Shown piece after piece: positions 15,795-24,148 of a stretch of DNA of 42,355 bases. The DNA is from Kineococcus sp. TRM81007. Its GTDB lineage: Bacteria > Actinomycetota > Actinomycetes > Actinomycetales > Kineococcaceae. A program made the position numbers and the translations under genes. Within the stretch, counting starts at the first letter, position 1, and every line of letters begins with the position of its first letter. The notes beneath the pieces are model-generated. The model was not told where the DNA came from, made no database searches, and worked only from the letters and a program-made list of their open reading frames with translations. The stretch spans positions 227,759 through 270,113 of the forward strand of contig NZ_JALBVB010000053.1 of the NCBI RefSeq assembly GCF_022669155.1. Direction: 5' to 3'.

Positions 15795-16832
15795 TCAGGC
15801 GGCCCGCTGCGGCGGGTGGTCGGCCGGGACGGTCTCCTCCGGCAGCGGCGGCGGGGGCGGGGTGCCGTCGCCGAACGGGCGCCCGCCCAGCTCTTCGCGG
15901 TGGTGCGGTTCCCACCAGTCCGAGGTGTCCGGGCCCTTCGGCACCACCCCGGTGGGGTTGATGTCGCGGTGCACCTCGTAGTAGTGCGCCTTGATGTGCA
16001 CCAGGTCGGTCGTGTCGCCGAACCCGGGGGTCTGGAACAGGTCGCGGAAGTACGCCCACAGCACCGGCATCTCGGTGAGCTTGCTCCGGTTGCACTTGAA
16101 GTGGCCGTGGTAGACGGCGTCGAAGCGGGCCAGCGTCGTGAACAGCCGCACGTCCGCCTCGGTGATCGTGTCCCCCACGAGGAAGCGCTGCCGCGACAGG
16201 CGCTCCGACAGCTCGTCCAGCCGTGCGAACAGCCGGTCGTAGGCCCGTTCGTACGCGCCCTGCGTGCCCGCGAAACCGGCCCGGTAGACGCCGTTGTTGA
16301 CGTCGCGGAACACGCCGTCGTTCACCTCGTCGATCTCGTCGCGCAGGTGCTCGGGGTAGAGGTCGGGGGCGCCGGGGCGGTGGTGCTCGCGCCACTCGGT
16401 GGAGAGGTCGAGCGTCATCTGCGCGAAGTCGTTCGTCACGACCTGCCCGGTGGAGACCTCCACGAGCGCCGGCACCGTGATGCCGCGCGGGTAGTCCGGC
16501 ACGCGCGCGAAGTACGCCTCCTGCAGCCGCTCGATGCCCAGCACCGGGTCCTTCCCGCCCGGGTCCAGGTCGAAGGTCCAGCTGCGCTCGTCGTGGGTGG
16601 GCCCGCAGATGCCCTGGGAGATCGCCGCCTCCAGGCCGAGCAGCCGGCGCACGATCGTCGCCCGGTTCGCCCACGGGCACGCCCGCGCCACCACGAGGCG
16701 GTAGCGCCCCGGCTCGACGGGGTAACCGTCGCGGCCGTCGGCGGTGACGCGGGTGGTGAGGTAGTTCTGGTCGCGCTCGAAGGACCCCTTCGGGTTCACG
16801 TAGCCCGTACCGCCGCCTCGCTGCTCGCTCAC
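15795..16832 (-). CDS. Glutathionyl-hydroquinone-reductase-like protein (YqjG/ECM4 family)
   Basis: A 345-residue member of the Xi-class glutathione transferase family, which reduces glutathionylated hydroquinones. The N-terminal thioredoxin-like half has the active-site motif ACPWA with Cys52; an SQGICGPTHDERSWTF region and the C-terminal all-helical half (FLVGDTITEADVRLFTTL) follow. The C-terminus is a Pro-rich tail. The GTG start has TACGGT 6 bases upstream. Actinobacteria normally use mycothiol rather than glutathione, so the natural thiol may be mycothiol; that is inference. It is convergent with mnmA. Confidence 0.88.
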   Translation of the reverse strand: MSEQRGGGTGYVNPKGSFERDQNYLTTRVTADGRDGYPVEPGRYRLVVARACPWANRATIVRRLLGLEAAISQGICGPTHDERSWTFDLDPGGKDPVLGIERLQEAYFARVPDYPRGITVPALVEVSTGQVVTNDFAQMTLDLSTEWREHHRPGAPDLYPEHLRDEIDEVNDGVFRDVNNGVYRAGFAGTQGAYERAYDRLFARLDELSERLSRQRFLVGDTITEADVRLFTTLARFDAVYHGHFKCNRSKLTEMPVLWAYFRDLFQTPGFGDTTDLVHIKAHYYEVHRDINPTGVVPKGPDTSDWWEPHHREELGGRPFGDGTPPPPPLPEETVPADHPPQRAA

Positions 16833-16838
16833 CCCGGA

Positions 16839-16844
16839 ACCGTA
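16839..16844 (-). promoter_or_regulatory. Leaderless -10 element of the YqjG-like gene
   Basis: TACGGT on the minus strand, 6 bases before the GTG at 16832, in the 96-base interval shared with the divergent GGDEF-EAL gene. Confidence 0.6.
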
Positions 16845-16928
16845 ACCCGCCCGCTCCCGTCACGCCCGGGCGCACCCGGACGGGGCACCCGGGGTCAAGC
16901 CCGCCCCCGCGGCGGCCGAGGGGGGGAC

Positions 16929-19217
16929 GTGACCTCGCACCGCGCCGCCCGCAGCGCCCGCCTGACGTGGTCGCTGCTCGCCGGCGTCCTCCTCGCCGCC
17001 GGCGCCGTGCTCGTCGTGCCGGGGTGGCGCCCCGCGGCCGTGGTGGCGACCTCGGCCGGCTCGGTGCTGCTGGTCGTGGCGGGCGCGGTGCTGCACCGCC
17101 CGCGCGGGGCCGCGTGGTGGCTGGTGGCGGTGATGCTCGCGCTGTGGGGGAGCGGGGCCCTGCTCGTGCAGGTCCACGGGCACGCCACCGCCGCGGCGAA
17201 CGCCACCGTCTCGGCGGGCCAGGCCGTCGCGGCCGGGATCGTGGTGCACGTGGCGCGCCGCCGGGCCGGTGACCGCGAACCCTCCCCGGGCGGCCGCCTC
17301 GACCTGCTCGTCACCGTCGCGGTCCTCGCCCTGGCCGGCGCCCAGGTGCTGGCCGCGCTGCTGAACGGGCGCGGTGACGTCTCCGGTGTCGTGGTGGCCA
17401 CCGTCGACGTCGCCGTCCTGGCGGTGCTGCTGCGCTTCACCGCCTCGCGGCGCGCCCTGCCGGTCAGCTCCTGGCTGCTGCTGGTGGCCGCCGCGCTCAC
17501 CATCGCCTACGACCTCTCGTGCGCGCTGCACGGGCACCGCCTGGCGCTGCCCGATGAACCGCTGCAGAGCCTGGGGGTGCTGTCCCTGGGGCTGTTCGGG
17601 CTCGCCGCCGTGCACCCGACGATGACGTCGGCGTTCGAGGCGCGCACCTTCACCCGCCGGCGCTCCCCCTCGGCGGCCCTGCTGGGGCTGCTGCCGCTGG
17701 TGGCGGTGCCGGCCGCGCTGTGGTGGGTGGCGCGGACCCGCGGCGCCCCGGGCCTGCCGGACTGGACGATCCCGGTGACCGGGGCGATCGTCGCCGCGCT
17801 GTGCCTGCTGCGCGCCCGGGCGGCCCTGCGCGCCAGCGAGCACCTGGCCGAGCACGACCCCCTCACCGACCTGGCCAACCGGCGCGGGCTGGCCCGGGCC
17901 CACGGCGAGCGAGCCCCGGCCGGCGGCCGCAGCCTGCTGCTCCTGGACCTCGACGACTTCAAGCAGGTCAACGACACGCACGGCCACGACGTGGGCGACG
18001 CCCTGCTGCTGCAGGTGCGCGACCGGCTGGTGGCGGCCACCCGCGAGGTCGCCGGCGCCGCCGGCGCCGTCGCGCGCCTGGGCGGTGACGAGTTCACCGT
18101 GCTGGTCCCCACCGCGTGCGCCGCCGCCGTCGCCGACCACCTCCTGCGCGCGCTCGCGGCTCCCGTCCCGGTCGAGGACCTGCGGTTGCGGACCGGGGCC
18201 AGCGTCGGCATCGCCCACGAGGAGACCTCCGGGCCGGTGCCGCTGGCCGAGCTGATCACCCGCGCCGACGTGGCGATGTACGCCGCGAAGTCCGGCGGCG
18301 GCTCCAGGGCCGTGTCGTACCACCCCGCCATGCGCGAGGAGGTCGCCCGGCGCTACACGCTCAGCGGCCAGCTGCGCCGGCTGCTGTCCGGGCGCGCTGC
18401 GGGGGTCGGGCACCTGGAGGTGCACTACCAGCCCCTCGTCGACCTGGCCTCGGGCCGGGCCACCGGCGCCGAGGCGCTGGTGCGCTGGTTCCACCCGGAG
18501 CACGGCCTGCTGGCCCCCGCCGACTTCCTCGCGCTGGTCCGCAGCAACGACCTGGACGCCCAGCTGGACACCGCCGTGCTGGAGGGGGTGGTGCAGCAGC
18601 TGGCCCGCTGGCGCGACCAGGGCCGGCGCGCCCTGCCGGTGGCCGTGAACCTGACCCGCACCAGCCTCGACGACCCGGACCTGGCCGGCCGCGTCCTGAC
18701 CCTGCTGGCCGCCGCCGACGTGCCGGCGCACCTGCTGCACCTGGAGATCACCGAGCACGAGCAGCTGCCCCTGGACAGCCCCGCAGCCCGCACGCTCACC
18801 CGCCTGCACGCCGCCGGCGTCGAGGTCCACCTGGACGACTACGGCACCGGGTACACCGCCCTGGACTACCTGCGCCGCTTCCCGGTGCAGGTGATCAAGG
18901 TGGACCGCTCCGTGGTGGTGGGGGTCGTCGAGGGGGACGGGCAGCTCGTCGCCGGGGTGCTGGCCATGGCGGGCGCGCTCGGTCTGCGGGTGCTGGCCGA
19001 GGGGATCGAGACCCCGGAGCAGCGCGCCCGGCTGGTCGAGCTCGGCGTGCAGCAGGGCCAGGGGTACCTGTTCTCCCGGCCGCTGCCCGCCGCCGCCTAC
19101 GCCGACAGGGTCCTCGGCCCCGTCCGTCCGCGGCGCGAGGACCCCACGCCGCCGCCCGTCCTGGGTGGTGCGGCCGTGCGCCCGGTCAGCTCACCAGCAC
19201 CGTCACCGCGTGGATGA
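16929..19217 (+). CDS. Membrane GGDEF-EAL protein (c-di-GMP synthesis and breakdown)
   Basis: A 762-residue predicted integral membrane signalling protein. About eight or nine hydrophobic segments fill residues 10-300. A GGDEF domain follows, with LDDFKQVNDTHGHDVGD and an intact RLGGDEF (GGDEF at 385-389), then an EAL domain with EALVRW (EAL at 515-517). The catalytic EAL residues appear present: Asn in VNLTRTSL, Glu in LEITE, the Asp pair in DDYGTGYTAL, Lys in IKVDRS, Glu in LAEGIET and Gln in QGYLFSRP. The GGDEF half lacks the RxxD inhibitory site. Both activities could therefore work. The GTG start has a GAGGGG about 5 bases upstream. Its 3' end overlaps the convergent DUF445 gene by 32 bases. 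Confidence 0.92.
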   Translation: MTSHRAARSARLTWSLLAGVLLAAGAVLVVPGWRPAAVVATSAGSVLLVVAGAVLHRPRGAAWWLVAVMLALWGSGALLVQVHGHATAAANATVSAGQAVAAGIVVHVARRRAGDREPSPGGRLDLLVTVAVLALAGAQVLAALLNGRGDVSGVVVATVDVAVLAVLLRFTASRRALPVSSWLLLVAAALTIAYDLSCALHGHRLALPDEPLQSLGVLSLGLFGLAAVHPTMTSAFEARTFTRRRSPSAALLGLLPLVAVPAALWWVARTRGAPGLPDWTIPVTGAIVAALCLLRARAALRASEHLAEHDPLTDLANRRGLARAHGERAPAGGRSLLLLDLDDFKQVNDTHGHDVGDALLLQVRDRLVAATREVAGAAGAVARLGGDEFTVLVPTACAAAVADHLLRALAAPVPVEDLRLRTGASVGIAHEETSGPVPLAELITRADVAMYAAKSGGGSRAVSYHPAMREEVARRYTLSGQLRRLLSGRAAGVGHLEVHYQPLVDLASGRATGAEALVRWFHPEHGLLAPADFLALVRSNDLDAQLDTAVLEGVVQQLARWRDQGRRALPVAVNLTRTSLDDPDLAGRVLTLLAAADVPAHLLHLEITEHEQLPLDSPAARTLTRLHAAGVEVHLDDYGTGYTALDYLRRFPVQVIKVDRSVVVGVVEGDGQLVAGVLAMAGALGLRVLAEGIETPEQRARLVELGVQQGQGYLFSRPLPAAAYADRVLGPVRPRREDPTPPPVLGGAAVRPVSSPAPSPRG

Positions 19218-20487
19218 GCAGGCCCACCAGCGCACCCACGACCGTGCCGTTGATCCGGATGAACTGCAGGTCGCGCCCGACGAACAGCTCGATGCGGTTC
19301 GCGGCGTCGTCGCCGTCCCAGCGCGCCACGGTGTCGGAGATGACCGTCGCCAGCTCCGGGGCGAAGCGGCGCACCACGTGCCCGGCGGCATCGGTGAGGT
19401 GGCGCTCCACGCGCGCGGCGAACGCGGCGTCGTCCACCAGGCGGTGGCCCAGGTCCACCAGCGCCTCCTCGCTGCGGGTGCGCAGCGAGGAGGACGGGTC
19501 GGCCAGGGCGTCGTTGAGGTAGCCGCGCACGCTCGTCCACAACCCGGCCAGGGTGTCGGCCAGACCCGGGGAGCTCAGCAGCCGCCGCTGGAACTCGTCG
19601 GCCTTCGCCCGGGTGTCCGGGTCGTTCTGCAGGGCGTCGGCGTAGCGGGCCAGCAGGTCGTCGATGGCCTTGCGGCCCGGGTGCTCGCGGTCGGCGGTGA
19701 CGTCGTCCACCCACCGCTGCGCCTCGGTGTGGACCCGCTTGCCGAGGCGCTCGTTGAGCCAGTCCGGTGCCCACAGCGGCGCCCGCTCCTCCACGAGGCG
19801 GCGCACCGTGTGCTCGTTGGCCCGCAGCCAGCGCTGCGCCTCCGCGAGGGTGAGGTCCACCACCGGGCGGTGGGTGCCGTCGCGCACCACCTCGGCCAGC
19901 AGGCGGCCCAGCACCGGGCTCCACGGCTCGGCCGCCAGCCGGCGCACCACCACCTGGTCCAGGACGCCGGTGACCTCCTCGTCGCGCAGGATCCCCAGCG
20001 CGCCCGTCAGCACCGTGGCGGCCTCGTCGACCACCCGGGCGGCGCCGCCGCGCCCGTGCAGCCAGGAGCCGACCCGGGCGGGGACCCCGGCGCGCTGGAC
20101 CTTGTCGCGCACGACGTCCTCGGCCAGGAAGTTCTCGGCGACGAACTGCTCCAGGCTCTTGCCCAGGGCCTCCTTGCGCCGGGGGATGAGGGCCGTGTGC
20201 GGGATGGGCAGCCGCAGCGGGTGCCGGAACAGCGCGGTGACGGCGAACCAGTCCGCCACCGCGCCGACCATCGCGGCCTCCGCGCCGGCGTTGACGAAGC
20301 CCCAGGCCCCGTCGCGGCCCAGCGTGGCGGCGTACACGACCGCGGCCACCACCAGCAGGCTCGTGGCGACCAGCCGCATGCGCCGCAGCCCGCTGCGGCG
20401 CTCGGCGTCCCCCTCGCCGTCGCCGGGCAGACCGGGGGCGGCGGGCGGGGCGGGGGTGCGCGGCGCGGGGTGCGTGGTGCTGCTCAC
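19186..20487 (-). CDS. DUF445 family membrane protein
   Basis: A 433-residue protein of unknown function in the DUF445 family. After a Pro-rich cytoplasmic N-terminus there is a membrane segment (LVATSLLVVAAVVYAATL, near residue 50) and then the family signature GAVADWFAVTALFRHP with PIPHTALIP. A long, charged, helical middle follows, and a final hydrophobic segment (VVGALVGLLIHAVTVLV) ends the protein, so both ends are membrane-anchored. The GTG at 20487 is chosen because a GAGGAT hexamer lies 6 bases upstream; a longer start 11 codons earlier cannot be excluded. No function can be assigned from context. Confidence 0.87.
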   Translation of the reverse strand: MSSTTHPAPRTPAPPAAPGLPGDGEGDAERRSGLRRMRLVATSLLVVAAVVYAATLGRDGAWGFVNAGAEAAMVGAVADWFAVTALFRHPLRLPIPHTALIPRRKEALGKSLEQFVAENFLAEDVVRDKVQRAGVPARVGSWLHGRGGAARVVDEAATVLTGALGILRDEEVTGVLDQVVVRRLAAEPWSPVLGRLLAEVVRDGTHRPVVDLTLAEAQRWLRANEHTVRRLVEERAPLWAPDWLNERLGKRVHTEAQRWVDDVTADREHPGRKAIDDLLARYADALQNDPDTRAKADEFQRRLLSSPGLADTLAGLWTSVRGYLNDALADPSSSLRTRSEEALVDLGHRLVDDAAFAARVERHLTDAAGHVVRRFAPELATVISDTVARWDGDDAANRIELFVGRDLQFIRINGTVVGALVGLLIHAVTVLVS

Positions 20488-20493
20488 CGCGCC

Positions 20494-20499
20494 ATCCTC
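20494..20499 (-). promoter_or_regulatory. Possible leaderless -10 element of the DUF445 gene
   Basis: GAGGAT lies 6 bases before the GTG at 20487. It keeps the A and final T of TANNNT but not the first T. Confidence 0.35.
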
Positions 20500-20576
20500 G
20501 CCCACGCACGGCCGGCCCACGCGCTGCCGGTCCTCACGCCGCCGCCCGCCGCCACCACGACCGCCCCGCCCTCAGC

Positions 20577-22385
20577 TCACGGGGTGACCGCGGAGCGCAC
20601 CGCCTGCTGCACCGAGCTGAGCAGCTGCGAGCCCGGCGCGGGCACGCCGGTCCCGGCGCAGGTCACGTCCTGCTCCGGGGCGACGCCCGTGGTGAGGAAC
20701 TCGTCGACGACCGCGTCCACGCACGGGTTGCCCGCGGAGGCGTACAGGGCGTGGTCGCCCTCGTCCTCGACGGTGATCAGCACCGACGAGCCCAGCGCCT
20801 CGTGCGTGGCGAGCGCGCCCTCGTAGGAGGTCGCCGGGTCGTGGCGCGACTGCACGATCAGCAGCGGCGGCAGGTCGCGACCGTCCGGGCGCGGCAGGCT
20901 CAGCGGGGCGCGGTCCCAGTAGCCGCACGGCTGCTGGGTCACGGCCCAGCCGCGCAGCGGGTACTGCGAGCCCTGGATCTGCCCCAGGTCGTTCCAGAAC
21001 TCCTCCCCGCGCGACCACGCGGTGTCGTTGCACGTGGTGGCCAGGAACGTCGCGGCGAACGAGTCCGCGTGGGTGGGTCGCTCCTCGGCCAGGCGCTCGG
21101 GCAGCAGCTCCTGCACGCGCCGGGCCAGGTCGCCGGCCGCCGCGTCCGCGGCGGCCCCGGCCGCTGCGTCCGCACCCGCCGCGGCGCGCAGGCCCGTCAC
21201 CACGTCCAGGCTCCGCAGGATCCACGCCAGGGACTCGAACTGGGTCTTGGAGTACATGGCCTGCGCGACGAGGACGTCGACCACGCTGCCGTCCACCAGC
21301 GTGACGCCCGACAGCTGCAGGGGGCGGGCGGCCAGCTCGGCGCGGACCCGCTCGTAGGTGCCCTCGACCGCGCCGGCGGTCGGGCCCAGGCCGAACAGCC
21401 AGTCGTAGCTCGCGGCCCAGGTGGCGAAGTCGGCCTCGAAGCGCCGCTGGAACGCCGGCGGCTGGTTCTCGCTGAACACCTCCTGGAAGGCGGCGGTCGC
21501 CTCGACGCTGGAGTCCAGCACGAACCGGCCCACGCGCGCGGGGAAGTACGTGGCGTACTGCGCCCCCAGCCAGGTGCCGCCGGAGTAGCCCACCCAGTCG
21601 ATCGTCTCGCGGTCCAGCGCGTGCCGGACCAGGTCGATGTCGGCGATGGTCTGCTCGGTGTTCACCACGTCGACCAGCGGGTCGTCCTCGCAGGCGGCCG
21701 CGGTGGCCCGCATCGCCTCGGCGGTGGCCGCCAGCGCCTCGGGGGAGCGGTCGCGCGGGTCGGGCGCCTGGAGCATCGCCGCGTTCGCCTCCGCGCCGCA
21801 CGTCAGGACCGAGCTGGCGCCCGTGCCGCGCACGTCCAGCCCGACCACCTCGGTGCCGGCCAGCGCGGGCTGCATCCCGAGCGTGGCCAGGGACAGGCCG
21901 GCCCCTCCGGGGCCGCCGGGGTTGGTGATCACCGTGCGGGCGGGGCGCTCGCCCTGCTGCGGCAGCCGGCTGATCGCGATGCGCAGCGGCTCACCGGCGG
22001 CCGGGTCGAGGTGGTCGCGCGGCACGAGCACCTCCGCGCACTCCAGCAGGGGGGCCAGCTGCGCGGAGTCCACGGCCTCTGCGGTGCACGGCGCCCACGC
22101 CGGCTCCTGGTCGCGGTAGAAGGCCGGGTAGCGCTCGGTGAACTGCCGCTGCGCCTGCTCGAGGGTCGTCGGCCGCGCGGTGGCCAGCGCCGACAGCGGG
22201 GCGTCGCCCGGCAGCGACGCGGTGGGGGCCGTGGTGGTGGGCGCGCTCACCGCCGCCGCGGTGCCGCCGGTGAGCAGGGTGGCGCCGAGGGCGACGGCGC
22301 CGACCGCCGCCAGCGTCGGCGACCGCCGGGCAGGGGGGTTCGGGGTGGGGCGTGCGGTGCGGCGCGGTGCCGGCTGCTGGTGCAT
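20577..22385 (-). CDS. Secreted alpha/beta hydrolase, tripeptidyl-aminopeptidase-like
   Basis: A 602-residue exported serine hydrolase of the Streptomyces tripeptidyl aminopeptidase / TAP-like group, expected to remove short peptides from protein N-termini outside the cell. An Arg-rich start is followed by a signal peptide core (LAAVGAVALGATLLTG, residues ~26-41) with an Ala cleavage region. The oxyanion region is NPGGPGGAG, the nucleophile lies in GYSGGTWLG, and the C-terminal TAP-like part has the acid in SRHDPATSYEGA and the His in DEGDHALY. Ala-rich filler is inserted before the C-terminal domain. The ATG has a GGAGAGG ribosome site 6 bases upstream, unlike its leaderless neighbours. The substrate is inferred from the family only. 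Confidence 0.88.
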   Translation of the reverse strand: MHQQPAPRRTARPTPNPPARRSPTLAAVGAVALGATLLTGGTAAAVSAPTTTAPTASLPGDAPLSALATARPTTLEQAQRQFTERYPAFYRDQEPAWAPCTAEAVDSAQLAPLLECAEVLVPRDHLDPAAGEPLRIAISRLPQQGERPARTVITNPGGPGGAGLSLATLGMQPALAGTEVVGLDVRGTGASSVLTCGAEANAAMLQAPDPRDRSPEALAATAEAMRATAAACEDDPLVDVVNTEQTIADIDLVRHALDRETIDWVGYSGGTWLGAQYATYFPARVGRFVLDSSVEATAAFQEVFSENQPPAFQRRFEADFATWAASYDWLFGLGPTAGAVEGTYERVRAELAARPLQLSGVTLVDGSVVDVLVAQAMYSKTQFESLAWILRSLDVVTGLRAAAGADAAAGAAADAAAGDLARRVQELLPERLAEERPTHADSFAATFLATTCNDTAWSRGEEFWNDLGQIQGSQYPLRGWAVTQQPCGYWDRAPLSLPRPDGRDLPPLLIVQSRHDPATSYEGALATHEALGSSVLITVEDEGDHALYASAGNPCVDAVVDEFLTTGVAPEQDVTCAGTGVPAPGSQLLSSVQQAVRSAVTP

Positions 22386-22528
22386 GGGCGGCCTCTCCGG
22401 TGGGGCTGGCGGGACGGCCGCCCCCGTCCGTGAGGCGGCTGTGGGCCATCCACCCGCACCGGCGCGGTCGCCGTCCAGGGACGACCGGCTCGGATCGGGT
22501 CCGTCGTTCGTCGCACCCGCCGCGCCGG

Positions 22529-22534
22529 TAGCGT
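22529..22534 (+). promoter_or_regulatory. Leaderless -10 element of the MetE-like gene
   Basis: TAGCGT lies 8 bases before the GTG at 22543, in the 157-base interval divergent from the secreted hydrolase. Confidence 0.55.
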
Positions 22535-22542
22535 GCGCGGAC

Positions 22543-23577
22543 GTGCCCGACGCCACGCCGCCCGCCGCCCGCGCCACCGCCCCCGGTGCCGTGAGCGCAC
22601 CGGTCGCCCTGCCGGGCACCGACCCGCGCGAGGCCGCCCGCACCGTGTTCGGCGAGCTCGGCGAGCCCCCGCACGCCCCGCACCTGCCCCAGCTGCCCGC
22701 CCGCGGCCCGGGCGCGGACCCGGTCGGGCGCGCCGCCGCGCTCCTGGTGGACCTGCCGGTGGACCTGCAGCCGTCCGGCTGGCGGTTCACCGACGCACCC
22801 GGCCGCGACCAGGAGCGCGCGCACGCGTACCTGCGCGCCGACCTGGACGAGCTGGCCGAGGCCGCCGACGGCTGGGGCGGGCCGCTGGTGCTGGCGGTGC
22901 TGGGCCCCTGGTCGCTGGCCGCCGCCGTCGAGCTGCCCCGCGGGGAGCGCAGCGCCTCCGACCCCGGCGCCCGGCGCGACGTCGTCGCCTCCCTCGCCGA
23001 GGGGATCGCCGCCCACGTCGCCGACCTGCGGCGGCTGGTGCCCGGGGCCCGGCCGGTGGTGCAGGTGGAGGAACCCTCGCTGCCCGCCGTGCTCGCCGGG
23101 CGGCTGCCCACGCGGTCCGGCTACGGCAGCCTGCGCGCCGTGGACCGCGCCGAGGTGCGCACCGGCCTGCGCGCCGTGGTCGACGCGGTGCGCGCCGCCG
23201 GCGGCGAGCCCGTCGTGCGCCTGGCCCCGGACGAGCCGCCGCTGGCGCTGGTGCGCGAGGCGGGCGCGGCCGGTGTCGCGCTCGACGTGACGCGCCTGGG
23301 CGCGCACGGGTGGGAGTCGCTGGCGGCGACCGTCGAGGGCGGCGTGCGCCTGTGGGCGGGGGCCCTGCCCGCCGTGGCCCCTCCGCCGGCGGTCGCAGCG
23401 CTCGTCGACGCGGTCCAGGGGCCGTGGCGACGCGTGGGGCTGGCCCCGGCCGGTCTGGCCGAAGTGGTCCTCACCGGCACCGAGGGCCTGCAGGACTTGC
23501 CGCCGGACTCGCTGCGCGGTGTGCTGCGCCGGCTGCGCGAGGCGGGTGCGGCGCTCGCGGAGGCCTCCGGTGACTGA
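22543..23577 (+). CDS. Methionine synthase (cobalamin-independent)-like protein
   Basis: A 344-residue protein resembling the short actinobacterial relatives of the MetE/UroD TIM-barrel family. These correspond to the C-terminal half of MetE and lack the N-terminal half. Recognisable parts are LPGTDPREA with HLPQLPARGPGAD near the start, VLAVLGPWSLAAAVEL in the middle and QVEEPSLPAVLAG, a typical MetE-like substrate-binding strand. I do not see an obvious His-Cys zinc set, so methyl transfer to homocysteine is doubtful; 'methionine synthase' is a family label rather than a function. It overlaps the GNAT gene by 8 bases. Confidence 0.78.
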   Translation: MPDATPPAARATAPGAVSAPVALPGTDPREAARTVFGELGEPPHAPHLPQLPARGPGADPVGRAAALLVDLPVDLQPSGWRFTDAPGRDQERAHAYLRADLDELAEAADGWGGPLVLAVLGPWSLAAAVELPRGERSASDPGARRDVVASLAEGIAAHVADLRRLVPGARPVVQVEEPSLPAVLAGRLPTRSGYGSLRAVDRAEVRTGLRAVVDAVRAAGGEPVVRLAPDEPPLALVREAGAAGVALDVTRLGAHGWESLAATVEGGVRLWAGALPAVAPPPAVAALVDAVQGPWRRVGLAPAGLAEVVLTGTEGLQDLPPDSLRGVLRRLREAGAALAEASGD

Positions 23578-24139
23578 GGCGGGGCCGGTGTTCCGCGAGG
23601 CGGCGCTCGCGGACGTGCCCGCGGTGGTGGCGCTGGTGGAGTCCGCCTACCGCGGTGCGTCCAGCCGGGCGGGGTGGACCACGGAGGCGGACCTGCTCGA
23701 CGGCCGGCGCACCGACGAGGAGGGCATCGCCTCGATCGTGGCGGACCCCGACGCGGTCCTGCTGCTGGCCGAGCACCCCGCGGGCGGGCCGGCCGGCGCG
23801 CGCCTGCTCGGGTGCTGCGAGCTCCGCCGGACGGGGGAGACGGCCTACTTCGGCACCTTCGCGGTGCGCCCGGTGCTGCAGGGCGGCGGCATCGGCGCTT
23901 CGCTGCTGGCGCGCGCCGACGCCGAGGCGGTGCGGCGCTGGGGTTCGGCGGCGCTGGAGATGACGGTCATCGCCCAGCGCGCCGACCTCATCGCCTGGTA
24001 CGAGCGGCGGGGTTTCTCCGCCACGGGTCACCGCCGGCCGTTCCCGTACGGCGACGAGCGCTTCGGGGTGCCGAAGCGCGACGACCTGGAGTTCCTGGTG
24101 CTGCGCCGGGCGACCGGTGGACCGCCCGGCGCAGCCTGA
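23570..24139 (+). CDS. GNAT family N-acetyltransferase
   Basis: A 189-residue single-domain acetyltransferase that uses acetyl-CoA; its substrate is unknown. The acetyl-CoA binding motif is FAVRPVLQGGGIGASLL near residues 98-114, followed by the motif B region LIAWYERRGFSATG. The GTG at 23570 overlaps the end of the MetE-like gene by 8 bases and has GGAGG at 23559-23563, so it is translated from the same transcript. The pairing with the MetE-like gene may be functional, but nothing in the sequence shows how. Confidence 0.88.
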   Translation: MTEAGPVFREAALADVPAVVALVESAYRGASSRAGWTTEADLLDGRRTDEEGIASIVADPDAVLLLAEHPAGGPAGARLLGCCELRRTGETAYFGTFAVRPVLQGGGIGASLLARADAEAVRRWGSAALEMTVIAQRADLIAWYERRGFSATGHRRPFPYGDERFGVPKRDDLEFLVLRRATGGPPGAA

Positions 24140-24148
24140 GGCGGGGCC

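Noticed and set aside
20577-23111. Secreted hydrolase read from an upstream start as an 844-residue protein
   Set aside because: The extension is antisense to the MetE-like gene and would bury the signal peptide. The ATG at 22385 has a good ribosome site and a proper signal sequence follows.
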